Notes: a model not told the origin generated them from the sequence alone. DNA of 55,158 nucleotides from JALCLA01 sp965653565 (GCA_965653565.1 CBFHAI010000029.1:1-55158); one strand, 5' to 3'. Shown: positions 32,180-42,242, numbered from the stretch's first letter. Program-made: numbers and translations.

Positions 32180-35100
32180 ATGAGTTCGATCCGTAGCTGG
32201 CTGCAGGCCATCCTGGCCGCGTCGTCGCTGTTCGCCGGTATTGCGTCCGCGCAATCCTATGACCACAGCGTCTACCTCGACCTCGACAACAACGCCGGCA
32301 CCGGCTGTTCGGTCGCCACCGCCGCAGGCGCGGTCAACGGCGCCGAGGCGCGCGTCTCGGCCACCGTCACCGGCCAGCCGCCGATGGTCACCGCGTCTTC
32401 GGTCGCGATGTGCGCGGGCGCCGCCTTCGGGCCGGCGACGCCGCTCGCTGCCAATTACCCCGTCGGCCTGGACAACGGCGTCGGCGGCAGCGATGTGATC
32501 GAAATGGCGACCTCGCTCACGGGCCTGGGCCCGGGCGGCACGGCGCGTTTCGTCTATGTCTCGACCAGCGCCACCGGTGCCGACCAGGCCAGCGGCAGCA
32601 TCGTGCTGCCGGGCGGCGCGGTCGCGCCGTCGCAGCCGATCCTGGTACCGGCCACCGGCATCATCGGCCTGCTGCTGCTGGCCGGCCTGGTGCTGTGGCT
32701 GGCGCGCCGCCATCCGGGCTTCGGCTCGTCGATGGCCTTGTTGCTGCTGCTCGGCGCCGGCGTGGTGTGGGCCGCCAACTTCGTCGCCGATGGCCAGGTT
32801 GGCGATTGGACCGGCGTGGCGCCGCTCAACACCGACCTCACCGACGACGCGACCAGCGGTGAAACCTCGATCGAAATCGTCGCGGTGTTCGCCGCGCACG
32901 AAGCCGGCAACCTGTTCCTGCGCGTCGACGTGCTGGAAGCCGAGCCGGCGGCCAACGTCGCGCCGGTCGCCACCGACGCTGCGTTCGCGATCGCCGAGAA
33001 CTCGGCGAATGCAACGGCGGTAGGCACGGTGGTCGCCACCGACGCCGACGTCGGCCAGGTGCTCACCTATGCCATCACCGCCGGCAACACGGGCGGCGCC
33101 TTCGCCATCGATGCGAGCACCGGGGCGATCAGCGTCGCCAACACGGCGGCGCTCGATTTCGAAACCACGCCGAACTTCGCGCTCAGCGTCACCGCCACCG
33201 ACAACGGCACGCCGGCCTTCAGCGACACCGCCACGGTCACCATCACCGTCACCGACGTCAACGAAGCGCCGACGCTGGCCGACGCCGCGCGCGCCGTGCC
33301 GCAGGGCAGTGCGGCCGGCACCCAGGTCGGCGCGCCGCTCGGCAGCGTCGATCCGGACACCACGGCCCCGAACAACACGCTGACCTACGCGATCACCGCC
33401 GGCAACACCAACAACGCCTTCGCGATCGACGGCAACGGCCAGCTCACCGTGCTCACCGCGTCCGAAGTGGCCGGCCCGGGCACCTTCAATCTCACCGTCT
33501 CGGTGACCGACGGCGGCGCGCTGAGCGATACCGCTGCCGTCACCGTCACCGTCACCGATGCCAACGATGCGCCGGTGTTCGGCATGCCGGCCTACAACTT
33601 CTCGCTGCCCGAAAACAGCGCCGCGGCGACCGCCGTGGGCGCCACCTCGGCCACCGATCCGGACGTCGGCCAGACGCTGACCTACGCGATCACCGCCGGC
33701 AACACCGGCGGCGCGTTCGCCATCGACGCGGCCGGCAACATCACGGTAGCCAACAGTGCCGCGCTCGATTTCGAAGGTTCGGCCGTCTTCAATCTGGTCG
33801 TCAGCGCCACGGACAACGGCACGCCGCCGCTGAGCGGCAACGCCAACGTCACGGTCACGCTGACCGACGGCAACGATGCGCCGGTCGCGGCCGACGCCGC
33901 CTTCACCGTGCCGGAAAACAGCGCCAACGGCACGCCCGTCGGCACGGCGACTGCCACCGATCCGGACGTCTCGGCGCCGAACAACACGCTCAGCTACGCG
34001 ATCACCGGCGGCAACACCGGCGGCGCTTTCGCGATCGATGCCAACACCGGCGCGATCACCGTCGCCGACGGCAGCGGCCTGGATTTCGAATCGACGCCGC
34101 CCTTCAGCCTCACCGTCACGGTGACCGACGGCGGCGCCCTGAGCGACACCGGCACGATCACCGTCAGCCTGACCGACGCCAACGACGCGCCGACGCTCGC
34201 CGACGACGCCCGTAACGTGGTGGAAGCCAGCCCGGCCGGTACGCCGGTCGGCGCGCCGGTGGCCGGCGTCGATCCGGACGCCAGCGCGCCGAACAACACG
34301 CTCACTTACGCGATCACCGGCGGCAACACCGGCAATGCGTTCCAGATCGATGCCAACAGCGGCCAGATCACGGTGCTCACGCCGGCCGCCGTGACGCTCG
34401 CCAACTCGCCGTTCGCGCTCGTCGTCACCGTCACCGACGGCGGCGCGCTGAGCGACACCGGCACCATCACGGTCACCGTCAGCGACGTCAACGACGCGCC
34501 CAGCTTCACCGCCGGCGGCGACCAGATGGCGCTGGAAGACTCCGGCGCGCAGATCGGCACGCCCGACCCGTGGGCCACCAATATCCAGGACAACGATCCG
34601 ACGGTGCAGGCGCTGACCTTCGTCGTCAGCAACGACAACAACGCATTGTTCGCGGTGCAGCCGGCGATCAGCCCGACCGGCACGCTCACCTACACGCCGG
34701 CGGCGAACGCCAACGGCAGCGCGACGGTGTCGGTGCAGCTGATGGACGACGGCGGCACCGCGCTCGGCGGCGTCGACACCAGCGCCGTGCAGACCTTCAG
34801 CATCACGATCACGCCGGTCAACGACGCACCGAGTTTCCTGGTCGGCCCCGACCAGGGCGTGCTGGAAAACGCCGGTGCGCAGAACGTCAGCCCCTGGGCC
34901 ACCGCGCTGATCGCGGGCCCGGCCGATGAAGCCGGCCAGACGCTGTCGTTCAACATCGTCGGCAATACCAATCCGGCGCTGTTCGCGGCCGGCCCGACGA
35001 TCGCCGCCGACGGCTCGCTGAGCTACACGCCGGCCGCCGCCACCACCGGCTCGGCCGACATCACGGTCAGCATCAGCGACAACGGCGGCGTCGCCAACGG

Positions 35101-38100
35101 CGGCACCGACACCAGCGCGACGCAGACCTTCACCATCAGCGTCAACAACGTCAACGACGCGCCGTCCTTCACGCTGGCCGGCAACCCGGCGACGGTGCTG
35201 GAAGACGCCGGCGCGCAGAGCGTGCCCGCCTTCGCCAGCGCGATCACCGACAACGACGCGCCGGCCGTGCAGGCGCTGACCTTCATCGTCACCGGCAACA
35301 CCAATGCCGCGCTGTTCAGCGTGGCTCCGGCGATCGATTCGGCCACCGGCGAGCTGACCTACACGCCGGCCGCCAATGCCAACGGCAATGCGCAGATCAG
35401 CGTCGTGCTGATGGACGACGGCGGCACCGCCAGCGGCGGCGTCGACACGTCGGCCGCGCAGAACTTCACCATCACCGTCACCGCGGTCAACGACGTGCCC
35501 TCGTTCACCGCCGGCCCGGATGAAAACATTCTCGAAAACGCCGGCGCGCAGAGCGTCAGCGGGTGGGCGACGGCGCTCAGTGCCGGCCCGGTCGACGAAG
35601 CCGGCCAGACGCTGTCGTTCAACATCACCAACAACACCAACGCCGCGCTGTTCGCGGTGCAGCCGAGCGTCGATGCCAGCGGCCAGCTCAGCTACACACC
35701 GAACAACAATCTCAGCGGCAGCGCCATCATCACGCTCAACGTGATGGACAACGGCGGCGTTGCCAACGGCGGCATCGACACTTCGGCCACGCAGCAGTTC
35801 ACCATCACCGTCGCCGACGTCAACGCCGCGCCGAGCTTCACCGCCGGCCCCAACCAGATCGTCAACGAAGACGCCGGCGCGCAGACGGTCGATCCGTGGG
35901 CCACCGCGATCGACGATGGCGACGCCGCGCTGGCGCAGGCGCTCACCTTCAACGTCACCAACAATTCGAACCCGGCGCTGTTCGCCGCGGGCCCGGCGAT
36001 CAGTGCGACGGGTGTGCTCACCTACACGCCGGCCGCCAACGTCAGCGGCGTGGCCACGGTCGAAATCACGCTGTCGGACGACGGCGGCACCGCCAACGGC
36101 GGCGCCGATACGAGCGCCGCACAGTCGTTCACCATCACGGTGAATCCGGTCAACGATATGCCGACCTTCACCGCCGCCAATCCGCCGGCGGTGAATGAAG
36201 ACAGCGCGGCGCAGACGATCCCGGGCTTCGCCACGTTCAACGCCGGCGCCGCCGATGAAGCCGCGCAGACCGTGGTCGGCTACACGGTCGTCAACGTCAG
36301 CGATCCGGCGCTGTTCAGCGTCGCGCCCGCTATCGCCGCCAACGGCACGCTCAGCTACACGCCAGCCGCAGGAATGAGCGGCAGCTCGACCTTCGACGTC
36401 TTCGTGCAGGACAGCGGCGGCACCGCCAACGGCGGCGTCGATACCTCGGGCGCGCAGAATTTCACGATCACCATCAACCTCGTCAACGACGCGCCGAGCT
36501 TCACGCCGGGCGCCAACGAAGTCGTCAACGAAGACGCCGGCGCGCAGACGGTGAACCCGTGGGCCACCGCGATCGACGACGGCGATGCGGTGGTGCAGAC
36601 GCTGACCTTCAACATCACCAACAACACCAATCCCGCGCTGTTCAGCGCCGCCCCGTCGATCAGCCCGGCCGGCGTGCTGACCTACACGCCGGCGGCCGAC
36701 ACCAGCGGCACCGCGACCATCTCGGTGGTGCTGTCCGACGACGGCGGCACCGCCAACGGCGGCGTCGATTCGGCAACGCAGGTCGACTTCACCATCACGG
36801 TGAATCCGGTCAACGATGTGCCGAGCTTCAGCGCCGGCGGCAGCCAGGTCGTCAATGAAGACGCCGGCCCGCAATCGGTCGATCCGTGGGCTACCGCGCT
36901 CGATCCGGGCCCGGCCGACGAAGCCGGCCAGACGCTGAGCTTCAGCATCACCGGCAATACCAACGCCGCGCTGTTCAGCGCCGGCCCGACGGTCAGCGCC
37001 ACCGGCGCGCTGACCTACACGCCGGCCGCCAATGCCAGCGGCGTGGCGACGATCTCGGTCGCCATCGTCGACAACGGCGGTACCGCGAACGGCGGCGTCG
37101 ATACCTCGGCCGCGCAGAACTTCACCATCACGGTGAACAACGTCAACGACGTGCCGGTGTTCACCGCCGGTGCCAACCAGAGCGTGGCCGAAGATGCCGG
37201 CGCGCAGGTCGTCGATCCATGGGCCACCGGCGTCGACGACGGCGATCCGGGCGTCACGCAGAACCTGACCTTCCAGATCACCGCCAACGACAACCCGGCC
37301 TTGTTCAGCGCCGGCCCGACGATCTCTTCGACCGGTGCGCTGAGCTACACCTCGGCGCTCAATGCCTTCGGCGTCGCCAACCTCACTGTGCGTCTGGTCG
37401 ACGACGGCGGCACCGCCAACGGCGGCGTCGATACCTCGGCCACGCAGAACTTCACCATCACCGTCACGCCGGTCAACGACGCACCGGTGGCGGGCAGCGA
37501 AGCCTTCGACACGCTCGGCAACACCGAACTGCGCATCGACACGGGCAGCACCGCCACCCCGCACGTGCTCGATACCACGGTCGGCGGCACCGGCGTGCGC
37601 GAGAACGACATGGACCCGGTCGAGAACGATCCGACGGCGGTGTCCGGCATCGTCGGCTGCGCCGATGCGATCGCACCGTTCGATTGCACGCTGGCCTCCG
37701 GTTCGCTGGTGTCGATGAACACCAACGGCACCTTCACCTTCCGCCCGTCGACCACGCTGCCCAACGGCGCGCCGACCATCGACACCTTCAGCTACGTGCT
37801 GACCGACGCCCCGGTCGTGGGCGTCGCCGCCAGCGCCACCGGCGTGGTGACGATCAACGCGTTCGACAAGATCTGGTACGTGCGCCAGGGCGCCGCCGGC
37901 GTCGGCCGCTCGGATTCGCCGCTCGGCAGCTTCACCGGCATCAACGGTGCCGGCGGCGCGGGCGACAGCGACGGCGTGGGCGACTACATCTTCGTGCACA
38001 ACAGCGGCGCGCTCTCCAGTTCGATCGAACTGGAAGGCAACCAGCATCTGCTCGGCGAAGGCGTCGCACTGTCGATTCCGCGCAACCTCAACGCCAACGG

Positions 38101-40639
38101 TTCGCCGACCAATCTGGTCGCTGCCGGGGCGCGTCCGCAGGTGACGTCGGCCGTCAACACGGTGAGCGCCGGCAACGCGATGCCGGTCGAAATCCGCGGA
38201 CTTTCACTGGGTTCGTCGGCCGCCAATGCGATCGACCTGACCACCGCGGCAGCGGCGAACACCGGTTCGGCCACGCTGACGATCAGCGAGAACAACATCA
38301 CCGGCGCCGGTGCCGAAGGCATCGACGTCAACTACCAGAGCACCTCGCTGCTCAACCTGGTGATCACCGGCAATACCTGGATGCCCGGCACCCACAGCGG
38401 CAACGCCGTCGACATCGCCAACACCGGCGTGAGCGCGGCTTCGCTGGCGATCAACTTCAGCAACAACGGCGGTCTGGTATCGGCAGGCGCTGCGGCCGTG
38501 AACATCAATGGCGGCGCGGCGACGCGCACCTTCGTCACCGGTTTCGCCACCAACAACGTGAGCGGTGACACCGCTGGGGCCGGCGTGAATATCAGCAACG
38601 TGACTTTCGACAGCACCGTCGGCGGCGCCATCAACCAGGTGGCCGGCAATACGCTGCTCATCGGCCAATCGGGCAATCCGGTCGGCGGCAGCGGCCTGGC
38701 CGTGATCACCTCGGCCGGCGACGTGACCTTCGCCGATCTCGACATCTTCGCCGCCAGCGGCACCGGCCTTGCGGCCAGCGGTGCCGGCGGCGGCCTGACC
38801 TTCGGCGTTACGCCGGCCAGCAGCGGTGGCACCAGCAGCGTCGATGCCGATGCCGGCGCGGCGCTCGATCTGAACACCGTGACCGCCGACCTGCGACTGA
38901 GCTCGCTGCAAAGCAACACGGCGCTCGCCGGCGTGAATCTGGCCAGCGTCGCCGGCCAAGTCAGCGCACCGGCCGGCAGCAACATCGTCAAGACGGCAGG
39001 CGCCGGTACCGCGTTCTCGATGAGCAGCAGCAGCGCGACGGTGTCCTACGCCGGCTTGCTCAACGTCACCTCGGGCGCCGGCGTGTCCTTCACCACCAAC
39101 ACCGGTTCGCTGCTGTTGAACGGCGGCATGACGCTCTCCACCGGCGCCAACGTCGCGTTCAACGCGACCGGTGGCGGCACCGTGACGGTGTGCGACGAAG
39201 CCGCTTGCGCGCCGGCGGCGGGCGGGGGGCTGGTCAACACGATCACCACCACGATGAACACCGCCGTGAACATCAACGGCACCAACATCGGCGTGGGCGG
39301 CATCGAGCTTCGCAGCATCAACACCACCGGTGTCAGCACCAACGGCATCGTGCTCAGCAACACCGGCGCTGCCGGCGGCCTGAAGGTACGCGGCAACGGC
39401 GGCGCCTGCACCAGCGCCGGCACCTGCACGGGCGGTGCGATCCAGAACAAGTCCGGCGACGCCGTTTCGCTCAACCAGACGAGCGCCGTCGAGCTGACCC
39501 GCATGTTCATCGACAACAACGACGGCAGCGGCGTTTTCGGCGACGACGTCACCGGCTTCTCGCTGGTCGAGAGCCGCGTCACCAACAACACCGACTCGGC
39601 CACCGGCCTGGAAGCGAGCCTGCGGTTCAACGAACTGCTGGGCACCTGCTTCATCACCAACAGCGTGATCTCGGGGTCCTCGGAAGACGAAATCCGCATG
39701 ACGCCCGCCAGCGGCGTGCTGACCAACCTCACGATCAGCGGCTCGACGATCGGGCCCAACATCGGCGTGGCGGGCAATGGCATCACGCTGGCGCCGACCA
39801 ATACCGCGCAGGTCACGCTCACCGTCAACAACACGCTGTTCGACAACATCGCCGCGAGCGCGCTCATCGCCAACGGCACCGACACCACGGTGCGCACGCT
39901 CAACGTCACCAACTCGCAATTCCGCGACAACAACAGCGGCCTGCATCTGCTGGGCAGCTTCAGTTCCGATTTCACCTACACCGCGTCTACCAACTCGTTC
40001 CTGCGGCACGGTTTGAACCCGGTGCAGATCTCGTTCGGCACCACGTCGACCAACGCTTCCGACACCATAGGGACGATCAACAACAGTACGATCGGCGACG
40101 CCAACCCGGATTCGGGCGCAGCCGATCTGCACGGCATCGCGGTGGAAACCCAGGGCGACGCCGATGCGCAACTGTCGATCACCAACAACACCGTGCAGCA
40201 CACCGACATCGACGGCGTCTTCGTGCAGTCGCGCCTGGACAACGATGCGGACGGCGAAGTCGGCCTGCTGGATCTGGCGCTGACCGACAACAGCGTCGCC
40301 GCGATCGACGACAACTCGGCGTTCCCGTTCGGTGCGGCTTACGGCATGCGCATCGAGTCGCGCAATACCACCGAGTTGTGCATGGACATGTCGAGCAACA
40401 CATCGACGAGCGTCGGCGGCCTGGAACGTTTCCGCGTACGCCAGCGCGATACATCGAATTTCGGTCTGGAGCGGTTGACCGATGGCGACGGCACGCCGGG
40501 CGAGGAGATCGTCAACCTGGCGACGGTCGAAGCGCACGTCGTGGCGCAGAACGATGCCGGCAGCACCGCCGATGCGACGCAGCAGACCCTCGCCGACGGC
40601 TACATCGAACGTGCCAACGACGCTTGCCGCACACCGTGA
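32180..40639 (+). CDS. Giant exported repeat protein (cadherin/Ig-like repeats plus beta-helix), module copy 1
   Basis: This 2819-residue protein has a signal peptide at 1-24 (ending GIASA) and a 130-residue unknown domain. Two hydrophobic helices follow: about 156-175, starting VPATG, ending LARR and resembling an IPTL-type sorting helix, and about 183-203. Next comes a DGQVGDW domain. Residues 262-773 hold five cadherin-like repeats with NDAP calcium-type motifs. Residues 773-1770 hold nine repeats of about 110 residues that strictly alternate between two subtypes. After one more Ig-like domain, residues 1897-2750 form a Gly/Asn/Ser/Thr-rich probable right-handed beta-helix. The C-terminus ends CRTP and has no anchor. 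GGGGGAAA precedes ATG 32180. Three collar genes follow after 36 bases. The likely role is a cell-surface adhesin or scaffold, by inference. Confidence 0.88.
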   Translation: MSSIRSWLQAILAASSLFAGIASAQSYDHSVYLDLDNNAGTGCSVATAAGAVNGAEARVSATVTGQPPMVTASSVAMCAGAAFGPATPLAANYPVGLDNGVGGSDVIEMATSLTGLGPGGTARFVYVSTSATGADQASGSIVLPGGAVAPSQPILVPATGIIGLLLLAGLVLWLARRHPGFGSSMALLLLLGAGVVWAANFVADGQVGDWTGVAPLNTDLTDDATSGETSIEIVAVFAAHEAGNLFLRVDVLEAEPAANVAPVATDAAFAIAENSANATAVGTVVATDADVGQVLTYAITAGNTGGAFAIDASTGAISVANTAALDFETTPNFALSVTATDNGTPAFSDTATVTITVTDVNEAPTLADAARAVPQGSAAGTQVGAPLGSVDPDTTAPNNTLTYAITAGNTNNAFAIDGNGQLTVLTASEVAGPGTFNLTVSVTDGGALSDTAAVTVTVTDANDAPVFGMPAYNFSLPENSAAATAVGATSATDPDVGQTLTYAITAGNTGGAFAIDAAGNITVANSAALDFEGSAVFNLVVSATDNGTPPLSGNANVTVTLTDGNDAPVAADAAFTVPENSANGTPVGTATATDPDVSAPNNTLSYAITGGNTGGAFAIDANTGAITVADGSGLDFESTPPFSLTVTVTDGGALSDTGTITVSLTDANDAPTLADDARNVVEASPAGTPVGAPVAGVDPDASAPNNTLTYAITGGNTGNAFQIDANSGQITVLTPAAVTLANSPFALVVTVTDGGALSDTGTITVTVSDVNDAPSFTAGGDQMALEDSGAQIGTPDPWATNIQDNDPTVQALTFVVSNDNNALFAVQPAISPTGTLTYTPAANANGSATVSVQLMDDGGTALGGVDTSAVQTFSITITPVNDAPSFLVGPDQGVLENAGAQNVSPWATALIAGPADEAGQTLSFNIVGNTNPALFAAGPTIAADGSLSYTPAAATTGSADITVSISDNGGVANGGTDTSATQTFTISVNNVNDAPSFTLAGNPATVLEDAGAQSVPAFASAITDNDAPAVQALTFIVTGNTNAALFSVAPAIDSATGELTYTPAANANGNAQISVVLMDDGGTASGGVDTSAAQNFTITVTAVNDVPSFTAGPDENILENAGAQSVSGWATALSAGPVDEAGQTLSFNITNNTNAALFAVQPSVDASGQLSYTPNNNLSGSAIITLNVMDNGGVANGGIDTSATQQFTITVADVNAAPSFTAGPNQIVNEDAGAQTVDPWATAIDDGDAALAQALTFNVTNNSNPALFAAGPAISATGVLTYTPAANVSGVATVEITLSDDGGTANGGADTSAAQSFTITVNPVNDMPTFTAANPPAVNEDSAAQTIPGFATFNAGAADEAAQTVVGYTVVNVSDPALFSVAPAIAANGTLSYTPAAGMSGSSTFDVFVQDSGGTANGGVDTSGAQNFTITINLVNDAPSFTPGANEVVNEDAGAQTVNPWATAIDDGDAVVQTLTFNITNNTNPALFSAAPSISPAGVLTYTPAADTSGTATISVVLSDDGGTANGGVDSATQVDFTITVNPVNDVPSFSAGGSQVVNEDAGPQSVDPWATALDPGPADEAGQTLSFSITGNTNAALFSAGPTVSATGALTYTPAANASGVATISVAIVDNGGTANGGVDTSAAQNFTITVNNVNDVPVFTAGANQSVAEDAGAQVVDPWATGVDDGDPGVTQNLTFQITANDNPALFSAGPTISSTGALSYTSALNAFGVANLTVRLVDDGGTANGGVDTSATQNFTITVTPVNDAPVAGSEAFDTLGNTELRIDTGSTATPHVLDTTVGGTGVRENDMDPVENDPTAVSGIVGCADAIAPFDCTLASGSLVSMNTNGTFTFRPSTTLPNGAPTIDTFSYVLTDAPVVGVAASATGVVTINAFDKIWYVRQGAAGVGRSDSPLGSFTGINGAGGAGDSDGVGDYIFVHNSGALSSSIELEGNQHLLGEGVALSIPRNLNANGSPTNLVAAGARPQVTSAVNTVSAGNAMPVEIRGLSLGSSAANAIDLTTAAAANTGSATLTISENNITGAGAEGIDVNYQSTSLLNLVITGNTWMPGTHSGNAVDIANTGVSAASLAINFSNNGGLVSAGAAAVNINGGAATRTFVTGFATNNVSGDTAGAGVNISNVTFDSTVGGAINQVAGNTLLIGQSGNPVGGSGLAVITSAGDVTFADLDIFAASGTGLAASGAGGGLTFGVTPASSGGTSSVDADAGAALDLNTVTADLRLSSLQSNTALAGVNLASVAGQVSAPAGSNIVKTAGAGTAFSMSSSSATVSYAGLLNVTSGAGVSFTTNTGSLLLNGGMTLSTGANVAFNATGGGTVTVCDEAACAPAAGGGLVNTITTTMNTAVNINGTNIGVGGIELRSINTTGVSTNGIVLSNTGAAGGLKVRGNGGACTSAGTCTGGAIQNKSGDAVSLNQTSAVELTRMFIDNNDGSGVFGDDVTGFSLVESRVTNNTDSATGLEASLRFNELLGTCFITNSVISGSSEDEIRMTPASGVLTNLTISGSTIGPNIGVAGNGITLAPTNTAQVTLTVNNTLFDNIAASALIANGTDTTVRTLNVTNSQFRDNNSGLHLLGSFSSDFTYTASTNSFLRHGLNPVQISFGTTSTNASDTIGTINNSTIGDANPDSGAADLHGIAVETQGDADAQLSITNNTVQHTDIDGVFVQSRLDNDADGEVGLLDLALTDNSVAAIDDNSAFPFGAAYGMRIESRNTTELCMDMSSNTSTSVGGLERFRVRQRDTSNFGLERLTDGDGTPGEEIVNLATVEAHVVAQNDAGSTADATQQTLADGYIERANDACRTP

Positions 40640-40675
40640 TGCCAAGCCAAGCGACGCAAACCAAAGGGGAAAGCC

Positions 40676-41188
40676 ATGGCTGAGCCATTCTTGAGCGAGA
40701 TTCGCTTGATGTCGTTCGACTTCGCGCCCAAGGGGTGGGCGCTGGCGAACGGCCAACTGATGCCGATCAACCAGAACCAGGCGCTGTTCTCGTTACTGGG
40801 CACGACCTTCGGCGGCGACGGGCGGGTGAACTTCGCGCTGCCGGACCTGCGCGGGCGCACGCCGATCCACGTCGGCACGGGCCATACGCTGGGCGAGCGC
40901 GGCGGCGAACAGGCGCACACGCTGTCGATCGCCGAATTGCCGACGCATACCCACGTGTTGCAGGCCTCGTCACTACCCGGCAACGCGCCGGTGCCGAGCG
41001 TCGCGGGCGTGGGCACGGTGCTGGCGGCCACGGTGAATCAGATCTACAACCCGCCGACCAACCTGGTCGCGCTCAATCCGGGCACGGTCACCAACACCGG
41101 CGGCAGCCAGGCGCACCTGAACATGCAACCGTTCCTGACGCTGAGCTTCTGCATCGCGCTGCAGGGCATCTTCCCGAGCCCGAACTAA
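40676..41188 (+). CDS. Phage tail collar domain protein (MdpB-like), type A, copy 1
   Basis: This 170-residue protein is a tail-collar/microcystin-dependent-protein family member. The N-terminal collar domain has the family pattern FLSEIRLMSFDFAPKGW, ANGQLMPINQNQALFSLLGT, FGGDGRVNFALPDLRGR and a glycine-rich turn. It is followed by the His-containing ELPTHTH segment that binds metal in some tail fibres. The C-terminus HLNMQPFLTLSFCIALQG is shared by the family. There is no signal peptide. AGGGGA precedes the start and lies in the 36-base gap after the giant gene. No phage structural genes are nearby, so this is a domesticated chromosomal form. The function is not established. Confidence 0.9.
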   Translation: MAEPFLSEIRLMSFDFAPKGWALANGQLMPINQNQALFSLLGTTFGGDGRVNFALPDLRGRTPIHVGTGHTLGERGGEQAHTLSIAELPTHTHVLQASSLPGNAPVPSVAGVGTVLAATVNQIYNPPTNLVALNPGTVTNTGGSQAHLNMQPFLTLSFCIALQGIFPSPN

Positions 41189-41198
41189 GGAGAACGAC

Positions 41199-41708
41199 AT
41201 GGCGCAGCCGTATGTGGGCGAGATCCGGATGTTCGCGGGCAACTTTGCACCGGCGGGCTGGATGTTCTGCGAGGGGCAGTTGCTGCCGATCTCGGAGAAC
41301 GAAACGCTGTTTCAACTGATCGGCACGACCTACGGCGGCGACGGCGAAAGCACGTTCGCGCTGCCGGATATGCGCGGCCGCATTCCGATCCATCAAGGCA
41401 ACGGCTTCATCCTGGCCGAGACCGGCGGCGCGGAAGAAATCACGCTGACGGTGAACCAGATTCCGGCGCACTCGCACCCGATGCTCGGCTCGTCGGCGCA
41501 GGCGACCGACGGCAGTCCGGGCAACAAGGTGGTGGCCGAAGACGCGATCGTCGGCGCCGACCTGTACCTGGAAGACACCCCGACGGTGAACATGGCGCCC
41601 ACGGCGATCACGCCGGTGGGGGGCAGTCAACCGCACACGAATTTCCAGCCCTACCTGTGCGTGGACTTCATCATTTCCCTGTTCGGGATTTTCCCGAGCC
41701 CGACCTGA
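41199..41708 (+). CDS. Phage tail collar domain protein, type B, copy 1
   Basis: This 169-residue paralogue of the type A protein has the same order of motifs: VGEIRMFAGNFAPAGW, CEGQLLPISENETLFQLIGT, YGGDGESTFALPDMRGR, then QIPAHSHP and the C-terminal FQPYLCVDFIISLFG. It differs from A and C in the middle, with an acidic stretch (EDAIVGADLYLEDT). AAGGAGA lies just before the start, and the gap to gene A is 10 bases. The three dissimilar paralogues in fixed order suggest a hetero-oligomer, because collar domains in phage fibres trimerise; that is an inference. Confidence 0.9.
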   Translation: MAQPYVGEIRMFAGNFAPAGWMFCEGQLLPISENETLFQLIGTTYGGDGESTFALPDMRGRIPIHQGNGFILAETGGAEEITLTVNQIPAHSHPMLGSSAQATDGSPGNKVVAEDAIVGADLYLEDTPTVNMAPTAITPVGGSQPHTNFQPYLCVDFIISLFGIFPSPT

Positions 41709-41717
41709 GGCACTGCC

Positions 41718-42242
41718 ATGGCCGATCCCTTCGTCGCCGAGATTCGGATCTTCCCGTTCAACTTCGCGCCCAAAGGCTGGGCGTGGTGTGACGGACAACT
41801 GCTGCCGCTGAGCCAGAACACCGCCTTGTTTTCGCTGCTGGGAACGACCTACGGCGGCAACGGCAAGAGCAACTTCGCGCTGCCCGACCTGCAGGGCCGG
41901 GCCCCGATGCATCCGGGCCAGGGTCCGGGCCTGAGCCTGCACGACCTGGGCGAAACCGGTGGCAGCGAAACGGTGACCTTGCTGGAAAGCGAAATCCCGG
42001 CGCATGCGCACGCACTGCGCGGCAACAACACGCTGGGCGACACGCCGATTCCGACTGGTAATACGCTGGCGCGTTTCGGGTCGCTCAATGTGTACCAGCA
42101 GACGACCAACGCCAGCCTGGTGCCGATGGCGCCCGAGGCGTTGCCGCCGGCCGGCGGCGACCAGCCGCACAACAACATGATGCCGTACCTGACCTTCTAC
42201 TTCTGCATCGCCCTGCAGGGCGTGTTCCCGCCGCGCACCTGA
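41718..42242 (+). CDS. Phage tail collar domain protein, type C, copy 1
   Basis: This 174-residue protein is the third collar paralogue: VAEIRIFPFNFAPKGW, CDGQLLPLSQNTALFSLLGT, YGGNGKSNFALPDLQGRAP, a longer glycine-rich loop (HPGQGPGLSLHDLGETGGSE), EIPAHAHALRG and the C-terminal MPYLTFYFCIALQG. GAGG precedes the start, nine bases after gene B. The exact repeat ends at its stop codon. It is followed after 23 bases by a Tat-signal protein. Confidence 0.9.
   Translation: MADPFVAEIRIFPFNFAPKGWAWCDGQLLPLSQNTALFSLLGTTYGGNGKSNFALPDLQGRAPMHPGQGPGLSLHDLGETGGSETVTLLESEIPAHAHALRGNNTLGDTPIPTGNTLARFGSLNVYQQTTNASLVPMAPEALPPAGGDQPHNNMMPYLTFYFCIALQGVFPPRT

Larger units (their letters stand above)
40625..42242. 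repeat. 1618-bp direct repeat, copy 1
   Basis: From the last four codons and stop of giant protein 1 through the stop of the third collar gene, the sequence appears identical to 48026-49643, an offset of 7401 bases. Translations in several frames on both strands match across the block, which leaves little room for any base change. Bases flanking both ends differ (T versus C before, T versus G after). Confidence 0.93.

Noticed and set aside
36000..36400. Frameshift or decay within the giant gene around repeat 6
   Set aside because: Repeat 6 is the most divergent, but the frame is continuous and the flanking NDxP motifs are in register.
32093..38047. Antisense open frame of 1984 codons opposite the first giant gene
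   Set aside because: It is a by-product of GC-rich, repetitive coding DNA. The predicted protein is a His/Arg/Gly-rich string without domains, and the plus-strand frame has a signal peptide, repeats and a ribosome site.
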